Shown here piece by piece: positions 32,463 through 41,365 of a stretch of 43,673 nucleotides of DNA. Every line of letters starts with the position of its first letter. Position 1 is the stretch's first letter. Below the pieces are notes generated by a model. It ran no database searches and was not told the DNA's origin. It worked only from the letters and a program-made list of their open reading frames with translations. The stretch is from Candidatus Oscillibacter excrementavium (GTDB lineage Bacteria; Bacillota; Clostridia; Oscillospirales; Oscillospiraceae), in NCBI GenBank assembly GCA_019118505.1, contig DWYU01000016.1:1-43673 (forward strand), written 5' to 3'. Both the position numbers and the translations under genes were made by a program.

Positions 32463-32491
32463 AGGGTATGACGCCTGCCGATCCCATATTC
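32463..32491 (-). promoter_or_regulatory. Sigma-E-like promoter of cwlD
   Basis: On minus: GAATATG (32491-32485), 14 bases, CATACCCT (32470-32463). This matches the sigma-E pattern at 6/7 and about 7/8 positions with correct spacing. The leader to GTG 32442 would be only about 14 bases. cwlD is sporulation-controlled in Bacillus, which agrees. Confidence 0.55.
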
Positions 32492-32494
32492 CCG

Positions 32495-32523
32495 ATTATA
32501 GCCTGTCCCGGCGGCAAAATCAA
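32495..32523 (-). promoter_or_regulatory. Sigma-A-like promoter upstream of cwlD-radA
   Basis: On minus: TTGATT (32523-32518), 17 bases, TATAAT (32500-32495). It would give vegetative transcription of cwlD-radA, sensible for radA. Confidence 0.6.
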
Positions 32524-32565
32524 GGGCAGGCGCCTCCCCGCCTCCGGCTGCATAGGATGGTGTGG

Positions 32566-32583
32566 GCGCATGGCCCCATGCGC
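32566..32583 (+). other. Leader hairpin before cotJ
   Basis: GCGCATG (32566-32572) pairs with CATGCGC (32577-32583), 13 bases before the AAGGAGG of cotJ. Possible mRNA-stabilising or regulatory structure. Confidence 0.3.
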
Positions 32584-32614
32584 ACCCTGCCACAGAAGGA
32601 GGCATCCATCGAGA

Positions 32615-33082
32615 ATGGAGAAACCCAACAACACACCCACCACGCCGTCCGGCGGCTGCCAGCCCGGCCAGGGCACTCTGCCCGGCACCTGCGCGCCCAT
32701 GGCGTTTCCCTTTGTCCCCGTGCAGGAGGAGAACCCCGTCCGCTACAGCCGGATGGAGGCATTGCAGACCGGCACCCTGTTCCCCGGGCTGGACCTGCCC
32801 TTCAAGGCGGCCATCCAGGCCAAGACCAAGATGAGCAACACCGCCCTGGTGGAGCTGATGGCCCTGGACTTCGCCATCGACGAGCTGGGGCTGTACCTCA
32901 CCACCCACGCCCAGGACCAGGAGGCGCTGCAGCTGTACTGGTCCTATCTCAAGCTGGCCAAGGAGGGCCGGGAGAAATACCAGAAGCTGTACGGCCCCCT
33001 GCTCCAGACGGACCCCACGCCGGAGGACGGCTACGCCTGGCTGCGGGACCCCTGGCCCTGGGATGAAGGAGGGAACGACTGA
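32615..33082 (+). CDS. CotJA-CotJB fusion spore coat protein
   Basis: 155 residues. The N-part resembles CotJA: a Pro/Gly-rich lead, then MAFPFVPVQEENPVRYS and EALQTGTLFPGLDLPF (residues 48-63), the typical CotJA end. Without a stop it runs through a ten-residue linker (KAAIQAKTK) into a complete CotJB: ELMALDFAIDELGLYLTTH (80-98), DQEAL, KYQKLYGPL and the terminal DPWPWDEG. In other spore formers these are separate genes. The internal Met73 (base 31 of the linker region) has no ribosome site. AAGGAGG lies 12 bases before ATG 32615. It ends TGATG with cotJC. The products localise in the inner coat. Confidence 0.85.
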   Translation: MEKPNNTPTTPSGGCQPGQGTLPGTCAPMAFPFVPVQEENPVRYSRMEALQTGTLFPGLDLPFKAAIQAKTKMSNTALVELMALDFAIDELGLYLTTHAQDQEALQLYWSYLKLAKEGREKYQKLYGPLLQTDPTPEDGYAWLRDPWPWDEGGND

Positions 33083-33678
33083 TGTTCATTTATGAGAAGA
33101 AGCTCCAGTACCCGGTGAAGATCAAGAACACCAACCCCAAGCTGGCCTCCGTCATCATCTCCCAGTACGGCGGGCCCGACGGGGAGCTGGGGGCGTCCCT
33201 CCGGTATCTGAGCCAGCGGTTCTCCATGCCCTACCCGGAGCTGAAGGGGCTGCTGACGGACATCGGCACCGAGGAACTGGGCCACCTGGAGATGATCGGC
33301 GCCATCGTCCACCAGCTGACCCGGAACCTGACCGAGGACCAGATCAAGACCGCCGGGTTCGACACCTACTTCGTGGACCGGACCACCGGCGTGTATCCCA
33401 CCGCCGCCTCCGGCTTCCCCTACAGCGCCGCCAGCATGGCGGTGAAGGGCGACCTGATCGCGGACCTGACGGAGGACCTGGCCGCCGAGCAGAAGGCCCG
33501 GGTCACCTACGACAACATCCTGCGCCTGAGTGACGACCCGGACGTGAACGACGTCATCAAGTTCCTGCGGGAGCGGGAGATCGTCCACTTCCAGCGCTTC
33601 GGCGAGGGACTGCGGCTGGCCAAGGACAAGATGAACGAGAAGAACCTGTACTTCATCAACCCGTCCTTCGACAAGTGA
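33082..33678 (+). CDS. cotJC: Spore coat protein CotJC, manganese-catalase family
   Basis: 198 residues, a ferritin-like four-helix fold with the dimanganese ligands in the expected blocks: DIGTEELGHLEMIGAIVHQL (Glu, His, Glu) and later DLAAEQKARVTYDNI and REREIVHFQRFGE. It starts MFIYEKKLQYPV, the standard CotJC opening. Its ATG shares one base with the stop of the CotJA-B gene (TGATG), and GGAGGGAACG is the ribosome site. It is probably expressed in the mother cell with the fusion, protecting the spore from peroxide. Confidence 0.95.
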   Translation: MFIYEKKLQYPVKIKNTNPKLASVIISQYGGPDGELGASLRYLSQRFSMPYPELKGLLTDIGTEELGHLEMIGAIVHQLTRNLTEDQIKTAGFDTYFVDRTTGVYPTAASGFPYSAASMAVKGDLIADLTEDLAAEQKARVTYDNILRLSDDPDVNDVIKFLREREIVHFQRFGEGLRLAKDKMNEKNLYFINPSFDK

Positions 33679-33690
33679 CCGGCTGAACGG

Positions 33691-33726
33691 AAAACGCCCG
33701 CCCCGGAGGATCGGGGCGGGCGCTTT
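33691..33726. terminator. Terminator after cotJC
   Basis: CGCCCGCCCCG (33695-33705), loop GAGGAT, CGGGGCGGGCG (33712-33722), flanked by AAAA and CTTTTC, so usable from both sides. Confidence 0.85.
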
Positions 33727-33744
33727 TCTGGAGAGGCGGTCAGA

Positions 33745-33990
33745 TCAGGCCTCTTCCTTCATCAGGTCTTCCACCAGGGGCATCAGGCGGGCCTGGTCCT
33801 CTTTCCGGTCGGCAAAGAGCTCCAGGGTGTCGCCCTGCTCCTCGATGAGGCGGCCGATGGCGATATACCGGGACATGGAGGATTTCAAATTAAAAATGTC
33901 TCCCTCCGGGCTCTTCAGATACACATCGCCGCCGCACTGGTTGACGGCGTCCAGAAACTGCTGGATGTCCGCTTCGGAACGCAGACGCAT
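33745..33990 (-). CDS. Small HPr-like protein lacking the catalytic histidine
   Basis: 81 residues starting MRLRSEADIQQFLDAVNQCG. The pattern FLDAVN...GDVYLKS..DIFNLKSSMSRYIAIG...GDTLELFAD resembles clostridial HPr-fold proteins, in which the 'K/AKS-x-M' helix is kept but no His-15-like phosphorylation site is present. ATG 33990 is preferred (AAAGGA at 11 bases) over an ATG twelve bases earlier that overlaps that site. It is convergent with cotJC. The family call is moderate and the role unknown. Confidence 0.6.
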   Translation of the reverse strand: MRLRSEADIQQFLDAVNQCGGDVYLKSPEGDIFNLKSSMSRYIAIGRLIEEQGDTLELFADRKEDQARLMPLVEDLMKEEA

Positions 33991-34270
33991 GGGGAAACAC
34001 ATCCTTTCTGTGTCAAACTGCCAGCTTCCTGCTGGTGCTTAAAAAAGATACCACGGCAGGGCCGGATTGTCTATGGCTGAACTGGATAATGTTTCTGGAA
34101 AGGTCCTGACGGGATATTGATAGAATGCACAAAAATATGTTAAGATTTTTGGCGAACAGCACAAAGTGGGGGCCACAGGCAAGCGGATGCCTCGCAGAAA
34201 TCGCCGCTCGACTTCTGGTTGATTGCCTTTTTCCCCCGGCTGGGGTACACTGAATCCGAGGTGAGGAGCC
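33991..34270 (+). promoter_or_regulatory. Intergenic gap with candidate promoter for the XRE regulator
   Basis: 280 bases with no gene. TTGCCT (34223-34228), 17 bases, TACACT (34246-34251) is the best promoter for the regulator at 34271. An AT-richer patch (34120-34160) contains ATATGTTAAGATTTTTGG. No other structure seen. Confidence 0.4.
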
Positions 34271-35308
34271 ATGGATATGCACGCCTTCGGGCAATTCATC
34301 GCGGAGAACCGCCGGACGCGGGGCCTGACCCAGCGGGAGCTGGCGGAGTCCCTCCATGTGACGGACAAGGCGGTGAGCAAGTGGGAGCGGGGGTTGAGTT
34401 ATCCCGATGTGACGCTGCTGGAGCCCCTGGCGGAAAAGCTGGAGCTGACGGTGGCGGAGCTGATGGCCTGCCGCCGGCAGGAGATCCCGGAATCGAAAGG
34501 AGCGGAAGAGACGATGCGCAACCTGTTGGACATCTCCCGGGCCAGTGTGCGGAAGGAGCGGCGGCGCTCCTGGCAGCGGCTGGCGGCCGTGCTGGTGCTG
34601 CTGGCGGTGACCGCCGCCGTGGTGGTGTGGAACGCTCTGATCCAGCGGGATCAATGTTCTACCAGCATCTATCTCAAGGAGACCGTCAATGGGGTGAATT
34701 ATCTCTACATTGATGCGCTGGACGGCCATCTCCTGCGGCTTCGGTGCGTGGGAGATGTGGACTTCGACAGCGTCTCTCTGAAAGACGAGGCAGGCTATGA
34801 ACTGGTCTACGATCTGGACTGCCGATGGAACCGCCTGACCTATGTGGGTACCGTCTCCCGCTGCGCCCCCACGGGGAGCTTTGTGGTGGACCACATGGAG
34901 GGCAGTTCCTCCGGTGCCTCGTTGGCGGATGTGTTCGACATGGAGAACGTGCTGTACGCGGAGGTGGACTATCACCAAAATCCCCATGGGGAGGGCTTTC
35001 TCTGCGATGTGGTGTACTGGATTCACGACGGCTCCGTCGACCCGGGCCTTCTGGGTGTCATCGTCGACGGCCATCCCGGCTATCCGGTGGACTACAGCGC
35101 GGCTCTGCTGGTAGTGGAGAATTGTGTCTCCTCCACACCCTGGGACGCGGACGGCGACGGGGTGAACGAGATTGTCATCCGCACCCGCTGGCCGGAAAAG
35201 CCCTACACCGTCTACGACATGGTGAACGGCGAGGTAGTGGCGGTGGACTGGCCGGACACTGTGCCGGAAGAGGTTCAGGAACAGCTGAAATGTGTCTGGG
35301 AGCAATGA
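34271..35308 (+). CDS. Membrane-anchored XRE-family regulator with external sensor-like domain
   Basis: 345 residues. HTH_3 domain at 5-62 (IAENRRTRGLTQRELAESLH; VTDKAVSKWERG). A cytoplasmic linker (EETMRNLLDISRASVRKERRR) is followed by one membrane helix (103-120, LAAVLVLLAVTAAVVVW) and an external domain of about 220 residues. That domain carries WDADGDGVNEIVIRTRWPEK (291-310), a Ca-loop-like DxDxDG followed by a strand. Topology is N-in, C-out, as in one-component transmembrane regulators. GGTGAGGAG precedes the ATG. A close paralogue lies truncated at 40484. Ligand and target are unknown. Confidence 0.85.
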   Translation: MDMHAFGQFIAENRRTRGLTQRELAESLHVTDKAVSKWERGLSYPDVTLLEPLAEKLELTVAELMACRRQEIPESKGAEETMRNLLDISRASVRKERRRSWQRLAAVLVLLAVTAAVVVWNALIQRDQCSTSIYLKETVNGVNYLYIDALDGHLLRLRCVGDVDFDSVSLKDEAGYELVYDLDCRWNRLTYVGTVSRCAPTGSFVVDHMEGSSSGASLADVFDMENVLYAEVDYHQNPHGEGFLCDVVYWIHDGSVDPGLLGVIVDGHPGYPVDYSAALLVVENCVSSTPWDADGDGVNEIVIRTRWPEKPYTVYDMVNGEVVAVDWPDTVPEEVQEQLKCVWEQ

Positions 35309-35320
35309 CATATCGATTCA

Positions 35321-35350
35321 AAAAAGCGGGGGCTGATGCCCCCGCTTCCC
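35321..35350. terminator. Terminator between the XRE regulator and ligA
   Basis: GCGGGGGC (35326-35333), TGAT, GCCCCCGC (35338-35345). On minus it is followed by TTTTTT, so it is strongest for ligA. Confidence 0.85.
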
Positions 35351-35353
35351 TGT

Positions 35354-38117
<2,764 letters not shown>

Positions 38118-38166
38118 GGCCGTCACCGCCCCCTTTCCCGCCATTGTATGCGGGGGCGGCCTGGCC

Positions 38167-39543
38167 TTATTTCAACGCGTTCACCAGGTCCTTAAAGACC
38201 CGGCCCCGCTCCATGAAGTTGGCGAACCGGTCAAAGGAGGTGCTGGCCGGGGACAGCAGCACCACGTCCCCCGGCTTTGCCGTCTGCCGGGCCAGGTTCA
38301 CCGCGGCGGGGTAGCTGTCCACCTCCGTGATGGGCAGGCCGGTGAAGTTGGGGGCCTGCTCCACGGCGGCCCGGATGACCCCGGCGGTGGCGCCGCAGAG
38401 GATCAATGCCTTCACGTGTTCGTTGATCTCCGGGCCGATGGCGTCATAGGAGATGCCCTTGTCCTTGCCCCCGGCGATGAGGATGACTTTCTGGGGGAAG
38501 GACCGGAGGCCGGCGATGGTGCGGCTGGGGCTGGAGGCGATGGAGTCGTTGTACCACTTCGCCCCATCCAGCTCCCGGACCAGCTCGATCCGGTGCTCCA
38601 CGCCGCCAAAGCGACGGGCGAAGTCCCGGATGGCCGCGTCGGGGACCATCCCGTCCACGGCGGCGATGGCGGCCATGTAGTTCTCGATGTTGTGGACGCC
38701 GGGGAGCTTGATGTCGCTGGTGTCCATCACCACCCGCTCGCCCTTCGCATCCCGGCAGACGACGGACGTGCCCCGGAGGAACACGCCGTCTGTCACCTCT
38801 TTCTTCCGGGAGAACCACCGGACCCGGCCCGGGGCCTTCGCGGCGCAGCGACAGGTCTCCTCATTGTCGGCGTTGAAGATGGCAATATCCTGGGCTGTCT
38901 GGTGTGTAAAGATATTCTCCTTGGCAGCGATATACTCCTGGTAGCTCTTGTGGACGTCCAGGTGGTTGGGAGAGAGATTCGTCATGACGGCGATGTGGGG
39001 GCTGCGCGTCATGGTCATCAGCTGGAAGGAGCTGAGCTCCAGCACCGCCAGGTCCGTGGGGCGGATGTCCGGCGTGTCGCACAGCAGCGGGCGGCCGATG
39101 TTGCCCCCCAGGTGGACGGTGCGCCCGGCGGCCTCCAGAAGCTTTGCGATGATGGTGGTGGTGGTGGTCTTGCCGTCGGACCCGGTGACGGCGATCTGGG
39201 GACAGGGGCAGACCTCAAAAAAGACCTCCATCTCGCTGGTCAGTACGCTGCCCCGGGCCACCGCCGCCGCCAGCTCCGGCACGTCGGGCCGGAGGCCGGG
39301 GGTCCGGAAGATCACGTCCTCTGTCAGGTCCTTCAGGTAGTCCTCCCCCAGCTGGAGGCGGCAGCCGTGCTGCTCCAGCTCGTCCCCCAGGGGCCCCAGG
39401 GCCTCCCGGGATTTTTTGTCACAGGCGGTGACGCCGATGCCCCGCTCCAGCAGCAGCCGGATCAGGGGCCGGTTGCTGACGCCGATGCCGATGACGGCCA
39501 CGGACTTGCCCCGCAGGGAATCCAGATATTCCTCAAACTTCAT
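38167..39543 (-). CDS. murD: UDP-N-acetylmuramoylalanine--D-glutamate ligase MurD
   Basis: Adds D-Glu to UDP-MurNAc-L-Ala in the cytoplasm. 458 residues: an N-terminal Rossmann domain (VAVIGIGVSNRPLI), the central ATP-binding VTGSDGKTTTTTIIAKLL (about 115-132), NLSPNHLDVHKSY with the metal ligand His, and the C-terminal ligase domain with FGGVEHRIE and LLSPASTSFDRFANFMERG. GAGGAGCG fixes ATG 39543; an upstream 13-residue extension is unconserved. First gene of the operon with yunB and ligA. Confidence 0.96.
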   Translation of the reverse strand: MKFEEYLDSLRGKSVAVIGIGVSNRPLIRLLLERGIGVTACDKKSREALGPLGDELEQHGCRLQLGEDYLKDLTEDVIFRTPGLRPDVPELAAAVARGSVLTSEMEVFFEVCPCPQIAVTGSDGKTTTTTIIAKLLEAAGRTVHLGGNIGRPLLCDTPDIRPTDLAVLELSSFQLMTMTRSPHIAVMTNLSPNHLDVHKSYQEYIAAKENIFTHQTAQDIAIFNADNEETCRCAAKAPGRVRWFSRKKEVTDGVFLRGTSVVCRDAKGERVVMDTSDIKLPGVHNIENYMAAIAAVDGMVPDAAIRDFARRFGGVEHRIELVRELDGAKWYNDSIASSPSRTIAGLRSFPQKVILIAGGKDKGISYDAIGPEINEHVKALILCGATAGVIRAAVEQAPNFTGLPITEVDSYPAAVNLARQTAKPGDVVLLSPASTSFDRFANFMERGRVFKDLVNALK

Positions 39544-39650
39544 GGGTACGCTCCTCACGCCGCGCCAGGCGGCAGAAATCACAGATAGGGCAATTATACC
39601 GCACTCCGGGGGAAATTACAACCGCGCCGGGGGCTGCTTTTTGCCGGGCG

Positions 39651-39679
39651 TTGACAATTCCGCCGGATTCCGGTAAAAT
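39651..39679 (+). promoter_or_regulatory. Sigma-A promoter of rnpB
   Basis: TTGACA (39651-39656), 17 bases, TAAAAT (39674-39679): perfect -35 and 5/6 -10. It is followed 8 bases later by the predicted RNA 5' end. Confidence 0.9.
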
Positions 39680-39686
39680 AAACGGG

Positions 39687-40262
39687 CGAGTAAGACAGAC
39701 AGTCGCGCGGCCAGGCCGAAAGGCCGTCCGTGAGGAAAGTCCGGGCTCCACAGGGCAAGGATAACGGGTAACGCCCGCCGAAGGCGACTTCAGGAAAAGT
39801 GCAACAGAGATATACCGCCGGCAGAGTTACTCTGTATCGGTCAGGGAAACAGCGACGGCTGAACGTGATGCCCCGCGGAACGGGGCGAGGGAAACTTCCC
39901 CGAACAGCGCAATCGCCCCCGCGCGGAACAGCGCAGGGGTGTTGTGTGAAGAGGGACGAAGGGTCCCTCTTCGCGATTGAAATCAGCCCGCCGCAGCGGC
40001 CGCTCCCGCAGGGAGCGGTAAGCCACCCTTACCGACAGAGAGTAGCTCTGTCGGTAAGGGTGGAAAGGTGCGGTAAGAGCGCACCCATCGGCTGGAGACT
40101 GTCCGATGCTGTAAACTCTATCCGGAGCAACACCGGTATGGGAGCAGGGGGTCCGACCCCCAGGGCTGGCCCGGCCGCTCCCGGGGTGGCTGGAGCGTAT
40201 CGGCAACGATGCGTCGAGATAGATGACTGTTTGATACAGAACCCGGCTTACAGTCTTGCTCG
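39687..40262 (+). ncRNA. rnpB: RNase P RNA, class A, with a large internal extension
   Basis: Catalytic RNA that matures tRNA 5' ends. Conserved segments are in order: GAGGAAAGTCCGGGCTCC (39731-39748), GGGTAACGCC, GCAACAGAGATATACCGCC (39801-39819), GGTAAGGGTGGAAAGG (40053-40068), TGCGGTAAGAGCGCACC, GTAAACTC..CCGGAGCAACACC, and AGATAGATGACTGTTTGAT then ACAGAACCCGGCTTAC. P1 is CGAGTAAGAC (39687-39696) with GTCTTGCTCG (40253-40262). At about 576 nt it is well above the usual 350-400. The excess lies between ACCGCC (39819) and GGTAAGGGTG (40053): about 233 nt against roughly 23 in E. coli. It contains hairpins at 39870-39886, 39910-39979 (branched), 40000-40018 and 40023-40063. Confidence 0.96.
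40023..40063 (+). repeat. Perfect 18-bp hairpin inside rnpB that pairs with the conserved GGUAAGGGUG core
   Basis: Left arm CCACCCTTACCGACAGAG (40023-40040), loop AGTAG, right arm CTCTGTCGGTAAGGGTGG (40046-40063). The right arm includes the conserved GGTAAGGGTG segment, so the hairpin competes with, or replaces, the normal P10/P11 environment. Confidence 0.85.
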
Positions 40263-40268
40263 TACAAG

Positions 40269-40300
40269 AAGAGGTCCTGGCGAAAGCCAGGTCCTCTTTT
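40269..40300 (+). terminator. Terminator of rnpB
   Basis: AAGAGGTCCTGGC (40269-40281), GAAA tetraloop, GCCAGGTCCTCTTTT (40286-40300) with one T-T mismatch. Confidence 0.85.
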
Positions 40301-40305
40301 GGTCC

Positions 40306-40470
40306 CTATTGGTACCGGTACTGCTGCTGGGTGTACTGGTCGATGCAGCGGAGGAACAGTTCCCGGCTCTGAAAGGCCAGGTACTGCCCGCCCGCCTCCG
40401 GGTGGAAGGAGACCACCCGCCGCACCGGGTCCACCCACAGCTCCCAGAGGGTGGCTGTATTGGTCTCCAT
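40306..40470 (-). CDS. Hypothetical protein, 54 aa
   Basis: Starts METNTATLWELWVDPVRRVV, contains FHPEAGGQYLAF and ends with a Gln/Tyr-rich tail (CIDQYTQQQYRYQ). GAGGAGGTG precedes the ATG at 8 bases, a strong ribosome site. It begins 13 bases after the stop of the truncated XRE-family gene, so was probably co-transcribed with it; no counterpart follows the intact paralogue at 34271. A short soluble beta-type protein; family not recognised. Insertion of the mobile element upstream may have silenced it. Confidence 0.7.
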   Translation of the reverse strand: METNTATLWELWVDPVRRVVSFHPEAGGQYLAFQSRELFLRCIDQYTQQQYRYQ

Positions 40471-40483
40471 GGGCGGCACCTCC

Positions 40484-41354
40484 TCACTGTTCCCAAATGC
40501 ACCTCAGATTTTCCCGAATCTCCTCCGGCACCGTGTCCGGCCAGGAGACCAGCTGCGGTTTCAACTCTCCATCTGGAATATCGTAGACCGCATAGGGCTT
40601 TTCCGGCCAGCGGGTGCGGACTACCAGCTCGTCAATGCCGTCGCCGTCCGCGTCCCAGGGGGTGGCGGATACGCAGTCCTTTATCCGCAGGATGTCCGCC
40701 GTCTCCCACGTCTCCTCGTCCAGCATGACGTAGCAGGTATAGTCGCCCAGGTAGCCCTCTCCGTAGGGATTGGGGTAATAGTTTTCACTCGTGCGGTACA
40801 CCATGGGCAGGCCAAACAGGGGCCCCTCTCCCTCATCCACCTGAGCGTCCATGATCCCGCCCATGGAAAAGCTGCCGGTGCCCTCCAACGCTGTCACAGT
40901 GCCCTCATGTGTCAGTCGGTTATAGCGGTAGGAGATTTGAAAGACCTGGGGTTCTCCCCACTCATTCTCCACCTGAAGGTCCTTCACGCCGCCCTCGTAC
41001 CGGAGCTTCAGCAGATGGCCCTCCTCCCCCTCGATGTACACATAGTCCACCCCGTCCACCGTCTCCGTCAGCACCAGGGTGTCCTGCACGTCCTCCGTCA
41101 CCATGATCTGCGTCCACGCCACCACGGCGGCTGTGATGGCCAGCAGCACCAGCACCGCCGCGATCCGCTTCCAGGACCGCCGCCGCTCCTTCCGCACGCT
41201 GTCCCGGGAGATGTCCAACAGGTTCCGCATGGTCTCTTCCGCTCCTTTCTGCTCCGCGACCGCCTGCCGCCGGCAGGCCATCAGCTCCTCCACCGTCAGG
41301 TCCAGTTCCTGCGCCAGGGGCTCCAGCAGCGTCACATCCGGGTAGCTCAACCCC
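40484..41354 (-). pseudogene. Membrane XRE regulator paralogue, 5' part lost to element insertion
   Basis: Closely similar to the 34271 gene from GLSYPDVTLLEPLA onward: same linker (EETMRNLLDISRDSVRKERRR), same membrane helix (IAAVLVLLAITAAVVAW) and the same external WDADGDGIDELVVRTRWPEK and WPDTVPEE ending. Homology stops at GGGGTTGAG (41354-41346): upstream, in frame, comes a TAA and the recombinase 3' end. The HTH (about 40 residues in the paralogue) is missing. A TTG at 41350 could in theory start a HTH-less membrane protein, but no ribosome site is placed for it. Confidence 0.85.
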
Positions 41355-41365
41355 GGTTCACGCAG
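41349..41365. other. Left attachment junction (attL-like) of the integrative element
   Basis: The XRE coding homology ends at the GGGG run (41351-41354), and the recombinase stop TGA is at 41360-41358. Comparison with the intact paralogue (GAGCGGGGGTTGAG) places the crossover in or next to this G-run. The exact core needs the other end of the element. Confidence 0.65.

Noticed and set aside
39948-40063. CRISPR-like or mobile repeat array
   Set aside because: The hairpins are all different and unequally spaced, and lie inside rnpB; there are no direct repeats with spacers.
39799-40728. 309-residue open frame on + over rnpB
   Set aside because: The DNA encodes the conserved RNase P RNA; the translated product is Arg/Pro-rich with no ribosome site.
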